64,000 nucleotides of DNA from Lunularia cruciata (Eukaryota; Streptophyta; Marchantiopsida; Lunulariales; Lunulariaceae). The stretch spans positions 24,616,501 to 24,680,500 of the forward strand of contig OX419761.1 in assembly GCA_948567375.1 (NCBI GenBank), read 5' to 3'. The position numbers and the translations under genes are program-made. Below are positions 23,131 through 35,333 of this stretch, piece after piece. The notes beneath the pieces are model-generated. The model saw only the letters and a program-made list of their open reading frames with translations, was not told where the DNA came from and made no database searches. Position 1 is the first letter of the stretch, and each line of letters opens with the position of its first letter.

Positions 23131-26100
23131 TAGTGTCAACATACTTATAGTATAATTCATATGAACATGTTGTTCTAAAGAGGATATAGGTTGGAAATGA
23201 CTAGAAATAAAGATAGAGTGTCACAACATCAATAGTTGTCTATTGTTGCCTATTCAAACTCTTGGATAGAAACCACTCCCAGAAGAGGATAGAGATACCT
23301 ATTGTGGCACCTTACATACTAGAGAAATTAATAACCATTCCAATGAGAGATCTAATCTAACAAGCCCTTGATAGTGGTGGTACATTGCATGCCAAAAGCC
23401 CTTCCCTTTGAAGAGCCTCTTTAACCTCAATTTCTAGCCCCTTCTTGTAATTATATTTCATCCCAATGGTTAGTTTTTGGACCAAGGGTTCTTTCATCTT
23501 GACATCATTGCTAACCGCATCCATCTCTTCCAAGAAAATACAATCCTAATGAAATCCAAAACCAATTGTCTACTTGGCTTTTCTATTCTGTGGTACTCTT
23601 AATGTTCCATCATTCATAAAACCCTTCCTCACATTGACTTGCTCTTTTAGAATGTCAAGGGTAACTTCATTGATTTAGTGCAAATTTCCTAAGTAAGTAC
23701 TCAAACACACTACTATTACAAGATTCTTCACCTCTACTCAACTAAGCATACATCAAAGATATAAGCAACAAAAAAGACTCAAAAAAGATCCTTCAGCTGA
23801 ATAGTTTGTTTATTAAGGAAGTGGAAAAACCTCCTTTGGATTGCAATCCACATATAGAGTTTCCTTATTCTTGAGATGAAGATGTTCAACGGCTACAAGT
23901 GTGAGAAATAATTTAATTATACCTACTTTTGCTTATCATAATCCTACCTATTTATTTTATCTTAAGCACAATTAAGAAGTGACTGCAAAATTTCTACCAT
24001 CACAACCACTATTTGTCATTTAATTTACAAGTATGTGCACTCTTGCAATCATTGGCTACAAAATTGGTCCTAAGTCAAAAATTATTTCTAGATAAAGATA
24101 TTGTTTGAGAGAATTTAGGCCAAAGATGCATTCTAGCCTTAATAGATTTCTATTTCCAAAATATATTATGAGGAGCTACTTTTGCACTTACAAACCATGA
24201 TCAACAATCCTACCCATTCTCGGTACCCTACCATCTCCTAAAATAACACTTTTGTAGATTCTTCAAATTTCTTCAAGGTGTGTTTGATTAGTTTCTTTGA
24301 TAACTACTACAAGCACTCATCAATATACACCTTTACCGTAAGCAAGTACCCTTGGGATTTGGAGTCTTAAGCCTTTAATTTCTCCAAGTATAACTCCTTT
24401 ACCTCCTTTGCAATCTCTTTAAGACGGTGCCATGCCATTCCAATCCTTGCCAATATTATAGTCTTCTCCAAGTTGAATTGGGTCCTACTATCTTCCATTT
24501 CAGCCATGATCTCTCCCTAAATGGCTACTTGATCCTTCTTGTATTCTTCCTCCTTTTGCTTGATAATTTTTGTGAGCTTCTTCACTTAGATATTGGCTAC
24601 TTGTAACTCTTCCCGATAACAAAATTATGTTGCTATGAGGACTTTAATACCCAATGGTGCATGAAATGCTCTATTACAATATTTAGTATGGTATTGCAAG
24701 TAGTTGAGAGATACAATTATATAGAGTTAAAGCAAGATTCTACATTAGCCATGATTAACTAGAGTTAGTCCTGGCCAAGATAGAGGTGAATCTACTTTAG
24801 TGGAAAGTAAAGAGTGAGTACCACTCTTTTGGATTCTAGTGTATTGACTTGGTATTATTTCTAGGTGTTTGGTTTTGAGGAAAGAATTGAGAACTCTTGG
24901 ACCCACAAGCATTTTTGGTTTGGATTCTTCTCTAGTCCAAGGATAGCCCATGTGAAGGAATCCTTGACTTATTACTTGAGTCAAGATAATACCTCATGCT
25001 TAGGGGATTATTCCCATGAGTTTGGATATTCTTTTAGACTTTTGACTTTATATGGCTTTTTTCCCAATAACTTGAATCACTATGGTAATTAGTAATTATT
25101 TCACAAGTATAACAACTAGGGGGGAAGAGATTCTTATCATCTTTTTATTTACAACTATCTCTCTTTCAATGAGTTCTCTAGTGAGTAATGTCTTGAGTCT
25201 TGGAGGTGCCTTAGAGTTCTAGCCTTAGACAAGTGTGATGGAGTTGGGTTCCTTGCCTTCTTAGTCCATAATGTGCTACCTTAATAGCCATTAGAGGTTC
25301 ATCTTGAGTGAGGGATAGGCTAGCTCACAAAAAATCTTCATCTTTTTCTGCTTCTCACTTAAGTGCATCAATTTCTTATGCTTGGGCCTGCACTTGTTCC
25401 TCAAGCTTAAGTGATTGATGCATTTCTTCTTCCTTGAATTTGGACATCTTGTACCTTATCATCCCCCTCCAAAATCTCCTTCTTTAGACCTTGAGCTTGG
25501 CCACCTCTTGCACCAAGTCATTGCTCCGCTTACCCATCTCCAAGTGTTGAGCACAAACTTCCTTCAATTTATCTCTTGCTTTCATCCTCTCCAAATTTAC
25601 TCCTTGTGCCACATGATGAGGATGATTGATGAGGTGACATAATCTATAATCACTCCATGAGATTCTATGTATGTGGGGAGGAGTTGCTCCATCAATTCTA
25701 GTGTTGGGACAACCTTGTACATCACTAATTGAGAATCTATTGAAAAACTACCATGACTAGCTTGGTCTCCTTCTTGGTCAAACTCTCCCTCCTTACCATT
25801 TTAAACAAAGCCAAAGGTCCACCCTCCTCCTTCTTAATCTCAACAAAGATTGTAGGTTCACTCTGCTCAAATATCAATTTCATCATGGTTGGCACCTTTG
25901 TCTTTGATGATCCTTTGTCATGCTTGTTGTCTTCTCTCCAAAGTCCACCTTTAGTGTGATGTACTTCCTTGTCCCAAAAAGCTTGCATCCTCTACCTCAA
26001 GCACCTCTTTTGTATGAAGGACTCCTTTTCTTAGTTTTGCTTCTCCTATAGGTGGGAATAAGAGGGATTTTTTCATGCTTGAACCTTTTGCCATATTGTT

Positions 26101-27884
26101 CTTAGGACTAAAAGGTCCTGATTCTTTATAATATAATCTTGAGGTGGGCATTCATTCTTTCTTCTAAAAATTTTTCATTCTTAGAGGGGTTTAGGCTAGG
26201 GTAGGTTATACTTTTCCATATTGGTCGTTGGCCATGTCCTTGTCTAAAAATATTACAATCCTTATGAATGATTGTTCACTAGTCATTGGAATGTGATCTT
26301 GTTGTGGCCTAATGCTACCTTTGTCTTGGACTTCTTCTTCTTCATCTTCCTCTTCTTTCTCCATGATGATTCTCCTTGTCCTCTTGCTTTTGGCCTAAAA
26401 GGAGTCATGCAAGTCATTTCTTGAGTATTGGCTCTATGTCAATCCCATATTGCTCTACTTTTGGAAGCCTAAAGTGTTGTAGGCTTCCTTTACTTCCACA
26501 TACTTCCTTATGTGTGCAAATTCCACATCCACCTTTAAATAATTTTGTACTGTCATTGCTCATTCCTTGGGTTTGTCTTAATGCTTTATAGAGAAGAAGT
26601 GGTATGGTAGTTCTTCTTTTCTTCTAAGGTCAATAAATCCATCCCTAAGTAGTTATAGGAAAAAAAGGATACACCATAGTTACTCCTTCTACCTCATTCA
26701 TTGTTCCTACAAGTTCTCTTGCCCTTGCTAGAACATAACTGCCTTATTCACAAGCTTTCCTTGGTATAAATACTCAAAAGATTGCTTGATTGTTTATTCA
26801 AGTAGGTTGTTCATTATGATTTGTACAACTTTATGACTAATTCTACTAGGATCTTCCTTGCATGATCTTTGATACTTGGAATAAACCAACCATTTTTGGT
26901 ATTTTTGTACTTGAAGGTGTGCTTGAACTTGGCTTCAATTGTCAAGTATGGGCAAGTCCAAACACTATCTAAAGTCATGCCATCTAGGGGTGAAGCATTA
27001 GGCCCTAACACTCTTTGAAAATGCTCTTTGGTCTAGGCAAAGAGGTTCACTTTTAGTTTCTCTAGCCTTGGATTGTGATTATATCTTATTTCATGCAACT
27101 TGGCATAATGGCTCAATTCCCAATTCCACAACAAGAACTCTAACTTCTTCTTGCGGACAAATTCTTATCTATGGTACAATCCATACTTAACTAATCCTAG
27201 GGCTTTGATGATAAATTTGGGTGCCACTTCCTTTCCCTTTTGTACTCTTGTCATTCCTTCTTTTTGCTCACTTCTTAACCCTCTCTTGCAATTCCAGATT
27301 TTCTAAGTCAAATGTTCTTATCAAGGTCAAGGAAAGCACAACCAATCTCACTTAGGTTGATTCTACAAAAAGTAAAAAGGATCCAAGCTCCAAGTGGATA
27401 TTTAAGGTGTCAACCCAACCATAATAAAATTTTAGTAAGCATGCACTTTGGTAAGAAATCAGTACTTGCACATGTAAGTGGTAGGTACAATGGATTGGTT
27501 ATTAATTGTAGTTTTTAATCTATCAATGCCACATTTATCTATGGCATTTTAGGTCAAAGAACTTCCCTGCCAAAGGTTGTCCCAAGGCAAAGGTCTCTCT
27601 TTAGGACAAAGATCTCCTAAGGCAAAGGGTTTTCTTGCCAAAGGTTTTCTTGTATGATAGCCTTCTTCCTCAAAGAGCCACACTCCATGCTCTCTTTTTT
27701 GGATCTACTACTAATAGTTCTTCTACAACATATGTTTCATCTCATCATCTCCTTGAAAGTGAAGTTCTCCTTGGGGTAGAAGGTAATCAAACTTCCTCCT
27801 ATCTTCATTATTGATTGACTATTTCTATACTCTTCTTGGTTACATCCAAAAAAAAAGTGCACTTTGGAAAGTGTTGAGGCATCA
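23131..27884 (-). pseudogene. decayed minus-strand frames of unknown kind, one coiled-coil
   Basis: I do not recognise this. Minus-strand translation gives coherent stretches separated by stops, in order: GPNASPLDGMTLDSV…FIPSIKDHARKILVEL (about 27010-26820), YVLARARELVGTMNEV…MVYPFFP (about 26740-26660), KALRQTQGMSNDS…CGSKGSLQHFRL (about 26590-26460), a 66-codon frame at 26151-25951, an 83-codon frame at 25988-25737, and then a charged coiled-coil-like stretch (KKLTKIIKQKEEEYKKDQ, then EIAKEVKELYLEKLKA; about 24600-24370). No RT, integrase or gag motif was seen. Near 23265 the text tagaaaccactcccagaag resembles the LTR of element E. It may be a relic like element F. Confidence 0.4.
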
Positions 27885-28135
27885 CAATAACTTGTATGCC
27901 AAGTTGACGACTAACTTAGCTTATACACCAAGTAAATGGCTAGCTTAGCTTGCACTCCAAGTAAGGTTGTTCTTAGAAAGAACCTTCTTTGGAAGCTTCT
28001 TGGGAGTCTTGTTCTCAATTACCTATAAATTACTAAGCTCAAGCTAGGCATTTGGATTTTCTCTCACTTAAGAGTCCCAATGTGATCTTCCACTCCAGTC
28101 TTTCAATCTCTTATTTCTCTCTTCAATCTATTGTA
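27885..28135 (+). repeat. 5' LTR fragment of element B
   Basis: Begins inside the LTR (aataacttgtatgccaagtt) and ends tattgta at the primer site. It shares gcttagcttgcactccaag and caagctaggcatttgga with the other family LTRs. Confidence 0.75.
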
Positions 28136-28149
28136 TTGGTATCAAAGCA
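28136..28149 (+). other. primer binding site of element B (initiator tRNA-Met)
   Basis: ttggtatcaaagca; TGGTATCAGAGC-like sites complementary to the 3' end of plant initiator tRNA-Met are typical of chromoviruses. This is the best preserved copy in this family here. Confidence 0.8.
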
Positions 28150-28479
28150 AGAATGTGATGAATGGAATATATGGACAACCAAATCCATTTCCCCCAAACC
28201 ATTGCAATTTCCATATCCATGTGCCAAAGCATCATTTTATGCTTTGGGTAGAATTCATTTTTTGAACATAATTACCTTGTTTGATGAACAATTGATACTT
28301 CTAATTGTAACTTATTAGGAGCAGTGGATGTGTAACATCTATATGTTAACTTAGATCATTGTAGTAGATAGTTTGATAAGGTAGTAGTCATGGTAATGAT
28401 GCAAAAAGTTATCATTGTTATGCAATAACAAATTGAGCATTTTACTCAAATTGTTGGAAAAGAGAGATCAACAACAATA

Positions 28480-29180
28480 AGAGCACATAGAGAGAGTAGC
28501 ATTTTGAGAAAGAGAAAAGTGAATTCAATTTCCAAAGCCAAAGCTATTTGAAGGCACAAATTTCCCAATGCAATGGTTTTTTTATTGTAAATATTATTTT
28601 AAGCTACAAATCTTCAAGATGAACAAAGATATATTCTCTTGGCTTCAAGCCAATTAGATGGAATGGTAAAACTATGGTGGCAATTCTAGGTGGAGTAAGC
28701 TTAATGGTAGTTTGTTGCACAATCTTGACATGTCAAGAATTCAAGAGCACAATAATTGGAGATTCCAAGTGGTAAATGTTGCAAAAAAGGCACTAGAAGG
28801 TACAACATTGGGTCAATTTGTGAGGGGCATGAAATCACACACCAAACTAGAAGTAACAATCACACACCAAATCACACACCAAACTAGAAGCCCAAACACT
28901 TGGAAGATGCCATGCAATTAATTAAGCACTTTGATTCCCTGGTTGCTACAACTTGGTCTCAAACTTGACCTCCACAAAACTTGCAAATACACCACACATG
29001 AGTGGAAGAGCCAATACTAATGGATATTTATGATATCCAAAAAAGACCACTTAGCACTATAGATAGAGAAAGATTATGATAAAATAGTGTATGCTTTTAT
29101 TATTGCCAAATAGGATATTTCATTCCCAAATGTCCAACTAGGAATGGATGACCTCAACCCATTGCTCAAATTGAGTTCTT
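28480..29180 (+). pseudogene. gag and nucleocapsid remnant of element B
   Basis: The 69-codon frame at 28712-28921 carries EHNNWRFQVVN and GTTLGQFVRGMKSHTKLEV, matching gag of D and G. A degraded zinc knuckle (CQIGYFIPKCP, about 29100-29130) follows, with the normal His replaced by Phe. Confidence 0.68.
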
Positions 29181-29229
29181 TGTTCAAGGAAACAAAGAAT
29201 CCTAATAGGAGATATTGAACCACTTATTG

Positions 29230-29660
29230 GAAACTTGATTTGTTCCAATGGGATTGAAAGTGCAACCTATGCAAGTATAATATTTGATCATTGCTATAGG
29301 ACTTTGATATCCAACTTTGTTGATTTTTTGAATTGTAAGAATTGCATATGTATGCAATTAGCAAAAGAATTATGTATTCTTTCTTATCAAACAAGTATTT
29401 TGGTAGTAGATTGATGATGGCAGATGGAAGAAAGGATTTTGTATTTTGTACCTCATATCTTTCCAGATTCAAGATTCATTCAAGATTGGGAAGGAGTATT
29501 CAAAATGTATGAGGATTGTAGTAGCTCTCCTACACTACAATATCATTCTATGTCTGCCTTAGCTTGAACATCATAGAGTTCAATTTTATTAGATCCCACA
29601 AAAAATTCAAATTCATCACCAAAGTAAGAATTACCAATTAGATTGTTTGGCACCTTTGAG
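29230..29660 (+). pseudogene. retropepsin remnant of element B
   Basis: The nucleotide sequence parallels the protease of D (ggttgattctggaagttc region against gttgattttttgaattgt at 29315), so the catalytic DSGSS is destroyed. The region downstream parallels FKIGKEY of A and D. Confidence 0.5.
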
Positions 29661-29859
29661 TAAGACATTTAAGAATAATCAATCCCAAGATAGGAAGTTT
29701 GTCAATATAGCAGCCATAGAGTAAGCTTTGGAGAAAGATAGTATTTTTTGTTGTGTATATGTGAAAGGAGAATCTAATGAGGGCAAGTAGCCTCAACAAG
29801 CAATGGTTGATTAGATAATGTAAAAGTTTTTAGATATATTTCTGAATGATCTTCCAAAA

Positions 29860-30614
29860 GGATTACCTTTTGACCAAGGTATGCCTTTCAAGATCAAGCT
29901 ATTGCTAAGTACTACTCTTGTGAGTAGACCAATCTATATGCTATCACCAAAAGAGTTAGATATAAACAATATATTGACTGAGTTGTTGGAGAAGGATTTC
30001 ATAAGACATAATACATCTCCGTAGGGAGCACTAGTATTCTTTGTACAAAGAAAAATGGGGAACTTAGATTTTGTATTGATTACTGTGGCCTTAATAAACA
30101 AGCCATGAAGAATGCTTATCCCATGCCTCAAATTGATAACTTGTTGGATCAATTGAGTGGAGCACAATACTTCTCCAAGTTGGATATTCAAAGTGGCTAT
30201 TGGCAAATTCTCATTGATAGGGAGGATATGCAAAAGATTACCTTTTGCACAAGGTATGGATATTTTGAGTGGAGATTTTTACCTTTTGGGCTCACTAATG
30301 CTTTGATAGTTTTGATGGATCAAATGAATTGGGTGTTGGATTGATTCTTGTGTGTGTGTGTGTTCTTGGATGATATTTATAGTAAGATAGAAGTAAAATA
30401 CAAGAATCATGTATGAGAGGTCCTAAGATGCCTTTGCTAATAGAATTTTTACTACAAGAAGTCGATGTGTAGTTTTTCTGGAAGAAGGAAGTTGCCTTCT
30501 TGGAACATAAGGTCTTATTGCAGAGAATCAAGATAAAAGAGGAGAAAATCAAGGCCATTACCAATAGGTCTACTCCTAAGGATTCCAGCAAAGTGTAGAC
30601 ATTTAATAGATTGG
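29860..30614 (+). pseudogene. reverse transcriptase remnant of element B (5' part)
   Basis: FCIDYCGLNKQAMKNAYPMP is encoded just upstream of and within the 79-codon frame at 30105-30344. The frame continues SGAQYFSKLDIQSGYWQI, FCTRYGYFEWRFLPFGLTNA and a truncated FLDDI motif (about 30362). The segment is cut by a solo LTR at 30615. Confidence 0.8.
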
Positions 30615-31350
30615 TGTAATACTCCGAGGACAAGAGAAGAGAGAAAACATAGATTACACACTCAAACATCCGATGCCCCAAAGGAGCACCTTCTCTTTAT
30701 TATATAGACAAAGAGGATCTCCTCCAAGGAAGCTCCACCATAGGATTAGGCACACAGATAGGTGACATGACAGAAACCTCCACCCTTGGATTACTTACTT
30801 GGATGGGTGACATGTCGGTCTAGGTCATGTCTGGTTGGTCAAACAAGCTTTGATCAGAGGGAATATTTTAGGGAATCTTTCTGTAGGAGTCTCATAATCA
30901 TGTGAGTAAGAAGCTGTTGGAAAGCTCTTGACAAGACAAACCAAGGGGGAGTGAAGGCCAACCTCCCCTTTGTTGGGAGGAATTTGCACATTTTCAAGGC
31001 CTAATTCATCCATTTAGGCCTCCAAAATTACCTTCAAAGATTTCAGGCATATTTTGGTTCCTACTCTATTAGTATAAGTCCCCTTTTGGTGATACCTCTT
31101 TCTGATCTATTTAGTCCATCATGTGTAACATCATTCCAGATATTACCAAACCAATTCTCACCTTTAAATCATATGTCTAGCTATTGGTTCTAAGGTTCTC
31201 AAGTCTATTTTGGTTTCTACTCTATTAGTAAATGTTCTCTTTTGGTGATACTTCTATCTTATATATTTTGACCATCATGTATAACATCATTCTAGGTGTT
31301 ACCAAACCAAATTTCACATCTAGATCATATGGCTAGCTCTTGGTATTACA
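30615..31350 (-). repeat. solo LTR of the C family, inserted in element B
   Basis: 736 bp with inverted termini TGTAATAC…GTATTACA, flanked on both sides by ATTGG (30610-30614 and 31351-31355): a perfect 5-bp target duplication. By comparison with the LTR at 35785 it lies in minus orientation. It carries an internal direct duplication of about 150 bp (about 31050-31190 and 31200-31350; both have tttggtgatac, ccatcatgt and atcatatg.ctagct). No internal coding region remains, so it arose by LTR-LTR recombination. Confidence 0.92.
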
Positions 31351-31355
31351 ATTGG

Positions 31356-31900
31356 TAAGTTTTTACCAATAATTCATCCACTACTATGCTCATGTGGCCA
31401 AACCATTGAATGATCTCTTAGCAAAGAAATAAAACTTTCAATGGACCACCAAGCACACAAAAGCATTCAAGAAATTAAAGCATATAGTGTCTTCATGACC
31501 CATCTCCAAACAATATGATTCTCAACTTCCTTGTATGGTTGATTTTGATGCTTCTAAATTTGCCATTGGAGTAGGAATTTCCACATGCATTACATCCCAT
31601 TGCCTTTTTGTTTCAGGTATTAAACACCATGAAAAGGAACTACTTGGCTGGGGATTGAGAGCAACTAGAAAAGGTAGGGAGAAATCTCTCTTGGGGAAAT
31701 AAGTGATCATGCAAACCAATCACAAACATTTGTTGCAGACCGTACATTTGGCGCACATGAAGAGTCAATATCATCAATAGGAGGAACAACTATAGTTGTT
31801 TGACATCAAGCTTGAGTACAAATCTAGCAAGTTCCATATCATCCCCAATTCCCTATCATGATGACTTGATTTGAAAACTCTTCTTGAACCTTTCATAACA
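31356..31900 (+). pseudogene. RNase H remnant of element B
   Basis: Resumes after the solo LTR with sequence parallel to D at 44190-44720 (Thr-Thr-Lys-rich segment, DFDASKFAIGV-like at 31540, then YHQ/EE-like end). Heavily broken. Confidence 0.6.
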
Positions 31901-31909
31901 ATAACAATA

Positions 31910-32875
31910 ATGTCAATTGATTCAAAAGTCTAAATTGATTTTAGGACCACTTTACAGAAAGACCCATTCTTTTAGTTGGTACAAGGTCATCTTGCAAAAC
32001 ATTTCTCCTTTAGGAAAAGCCTTATATTTTATGACCATTGGATCTATGTTCCAATCAAGGATTATCTACAACTTGTGCATCTTCAAGATGCCTATGACTT
32101 GCCAACCATCGGTCACATTGGTGTAGACAAGACCTTGATTACCCTGCAATGTCAATGGTGGTAGCCCAACATGGCATGAGAGGTTTGAGATTTTATTCAA
32201 TCTTGTGAGAGTTTCCAATGCAACAAAGCTAATAACCAAAAGTTTGAGAGTACTACTTTAACCACTACCAATTCCATCTACCCATTGGTACCATGTAAGC
32301 TTAGACCTCATCACATTCTTGCCAAAGATGGACCAAGGCCATATAACCATCATAGTGTTTGTTGATAAGCTCTACAAGTAGATTCATTTGACTACTACCA
32401 TGGATACAATTAATGCTCCAACATTGACCCATATCTACTTTGACACCATCTTTAGGGAGCTTGAAGTTGGTGTCAAGGTAGATCTAGCTCAATCTTCAAG
32501 CACCATGAGATGCAAAGGTTCTCATCTTTGATTGAGACCCTTGCTTTATTGGTAAATTTTAGCAACACTTTTAAACTCCTTGGTACCAAGCTTGCATTGA
32601 CTATAGTTTATCATCCTCAAATTGACGGCAAAAAAAAAAGAGAAAATCATACTTTGGAGAAGATGCTACATGTCTTTGTCAATGTTCACCACATTGATTG
32701 GGATATTTGTCTCACAATTGCCAAGTTTGGCTACAACACTTCCAAGCAAGCAAGTACTAAATTTCCCTTATCTTCCTTATTTATGGGCAAGATTCACTTG
32801 TTCTAGATTCTCTTCTTGCTCCTCCGTTATCTTAGGTCCCACATACTTCCAACTTCTTGTTCATGTTATCTAAAT
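31910..32875 (+). pseudogene. integrase remnant of element B
   Basis: The zinc-binding remnant LPTIGHIGVDKTLITLQCQWW lies in the 62-codon frame at 31976-32164. The core is around 32330-32800: FVDKL, then GTKLALTIVYHPQIDG in the frame at 32510-32806, with ENHTLEKML. Several frameshifts. Confidence 0.7.
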
Positions 32876-33279
32876 CAATCCAAGTCTCATCTTCTTGTTG
32901 CTTAAAATTGGCAATAGCAATATGTTGATTAACATGATTAAAATCTTACCTTTCAACTAAGTAATAAGGTCATGCTTTAATCAAATAACCTTCATCTACT
33001 ATTTGATATCCAAGTCTATAAACTTGCTCCTAATTGTATAGGTCTATTTGAGATTACTCAAATCATTTCTCTCATGGCCAACAAATTTACTCTCCTTTGT
33101 CATATATAGATCCATCCTATCTTCCATGTTTCAAAGTTAAAACCCTTTATTTCTAACCCATCTCCTTTTTCCACTTGTATCTAACTCCATCCTCCTCCCA
33201 TCCCTAGCAATAATCATGAGAAATATGATAAAATTTCATAGTATACTTGCACATCATGACATCCAACGTGATTGCCAAA

Positions 33280-33415
33280 AACACAATGAAGTTCCTTTGG
33301 AAAAGGCACCTCCTTTACAATGGCACATGAGAGCCTCTTTCTCATCTCCAAAATGCACAAAAAGCCCTACAAGAGGTCAAAGATTCCATGGCAACAATGA
33401 TGTCTCCAATTAGTG
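33280..33415 (+). pseudogene. chromodomain-like tail of element B
   Basis: Across two frames the region reads as W-K-x-H-L…T-x-EPLSHLQNAQKALQEVK, matching the W…ATWEP…N…A…E spacing of a chromodomain C-terminus. Tentative. Confidence 0.5.
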
Positions 33416-33426
33416 GGGAGCAAAAA

Positions 33427-33851
33427 TGTAATAATATGGAATTAGCAGACAAGTTAGTAGAAGCTAATGAGTTTGTAGTCTAAGCTAAATATAGCAAAAA
33501 GAAGTAGAAAGAGACTAAGAATGTACAAAAATCATCCAAAAATCTTGTTGGTAGGATATTCTAGAAGCACACAAGAAGCTTCTTGTTGAGAAGCTTTTAG
33601 AAACTTTTGAAGTTGACAACTAACTTAGATTGTACAAAAGTAAATGGCTACCTTAGCTTGCACTCCAAGTAAGGTAGCTCATAGAAGGAACCTTCCTTGG
33701 AAGCTCCTTATGAGTCTTGTACCCAAATTATCTATAAATACCCAAGCCAAGCTCAAGCTAGGTATTTAGAGTTTCTCTTACTTGAGAATCTCTATGTGAT
33801 CTTCCAGCCTGGTCTTCCAATCTTTTGTTTCTCTTCTTGGTCCTTTATAAT
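33427..33851 (+). repeat. 3' LTR of element B
   Basis: Starts TGTAATAATATGGAATTAGC at 33427 and runs to cctttataa. It contains gagaagcttttagaaactttt and caagctaggtatttaga blocks shared with the family. About 425 bp, close to 411 (A), 397 (D) and 426 (G). Confidence 0.8.
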
Positions 33852-34050
33852 AGCTTAGCTTGCATGCCAAGTGAGGTAACTTATAAAAGGAACTTTCATT
33901 GAAAGCTTCTTGAGAGCTTTGTACCCAAGTTGTCTATAAAAACCAAAGCCCAAGCTCAAGCTAGGCATTTAGATTTTCTCTCACTTGAGAATTCCAATGT
34001 GATATATTATTTTCTCATTTCTCACCTTGATTTTTTCTCTCATTTTATTT
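33852..34050 (+). repeat. additional partial LTR of the same family, in tandem
   Basis: tagcttagcttgcatgccaa through caagctaggcatttagat repeats the 3' half of the LTR that has just ended, then degenerates into T-rich sequence. It may be the edge of another truncated element. Confidence 0.65.
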
Positions 34051-34053
34051 TAT

Positions 34054-34075
34054 TATATATATATATATATATATC
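34054..34075. repeat. (AT)n microsatellite
   Basis: About eleven TA dinucleotides in a row, at the junction between the LTR fragment and the sequence before element G. Confidence 0.9.
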
Positions 34076-35320
34076 ACATATTTAAATTTTAGTAAACTTT
34101 TTTTTTTCTCATTTACATGGTAAGGAGCCATAGTTCTAGATTGAATTTCAGCAATTTTTCTTTGGGTCTCATGCTTGTCTTTCACTTTCACATTTTCCTT
34201 TGTATTCCTTTTCCTTTTTTTGTTCAAGATATATTTTTTGGCCTTTTGTTCTCTTACAAAGTAGCAAAAGCCTTGAATATTAGGACAGAAAGACAATATT
34301 TATCATGCATGAGTTAAGACTTAAAACTTTACTTACTATTTTTTTCAACACCACCATGATAAGATGTGCTTGATTTGATCTTGGCTATTTTGAAGATTGT
34401 ATGAAGTCGAGGTCAAGACCAAGTTGTTGCAACCAAGGAATCAAAGCGCTCAGCCAATTGCATGGTTTCTTCTACATTTTGTGGTTCTTGCATGGTCACC
34501 TCCAATTTGGTTTGTGACTTCAATCCCCACACAAATTGATCCAGAACTTCTCCTTCTTGTATATTTGGAATTTGCATGATGATGTTCTGAAATTGTGTGA
34601 TGTAGCCTCTTATTGAGCCAATCTGGTTCAACTCCACCAATTTATCTCATGCGACTTGGGTGGCATTTATAGTTTGAAATCAGCCAAGTATTGCATCCTT
34701 GAATTTATCCATGTCAAGATTGGTGCAACAATTTGTAATTCAGCTTGCTCCACTCGGAATTGCCACTAAAGTTTTGCCACACCATCCAATTGGCTAGAAG
34801 CCAAGAGAATCTATTTCCATTCATCTTGAAGATTGGTGGATTTGAAGTAATGTTTGCAATCAAACACAAAATTCTCCATTGTGCCTGGAAGATTCTTGCC
34901 TTCAAACACCTTGGGTTTTGGAAATCAAATATGATCTTTTCCATCTCGGACTTGCACTCTCTTTATATGCTCTCGTTGTTGTTGGTCTTGTTTATTCAAC
35001 AATTGAGTAAGGTGCTTGATTTGTTGCTGCATCATAAGGATAACGTCTGATATTGCTGCCATGGCTACTACTCTATCCTACTACTCCCAATTTATCTAAT
35101 TGATTAACACATAAATACAACACATCCACCTTTCTCCATAACTGACAACCAGAAGTATCAAGGATTCCTCAAACATGGTGATCATATGTAGAAAATCTTG
35201 CCCAAAGCGTGAGGTGATGAATTGTGTGGAGCGGTGCTTGGGTAATATTTAGACATGAAAATCCCAATGGTTTGGTAGAAGTGGATTCGGTGGTCCATAA
35301 ATTCCATCCGTCCTATTCTT

Positions 35321-35333
35321 GCTCTAATACCAA
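35321..35333 (-). other. primer binding site of element G (initiator tRNA-Met)
   Basis: On the minus strand ttggtattagagc directly follows the LTR end ttttaca. One C-to-T change from TTGGTATCAGAGC. Confidence 0.8.

Larger units (their letters stand above)
27885..33851 (+). mobile_element. Ty3/gypsy chromovirus-like element B, split by a solo LTR
   Basis: 5' LTR fragment, near-perfect initiator-Met primer site, gag with zinc knuckle, protease, RT (best preserved at 30105-30344), solo-LTR insertion at 30615-31350, RNase H, integrase, chromodomain-like tail and 3' LTR. The part of the 5' LTR upstream of 27885 is missing. All coding parts are interrupted. Confidence 0.85.
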
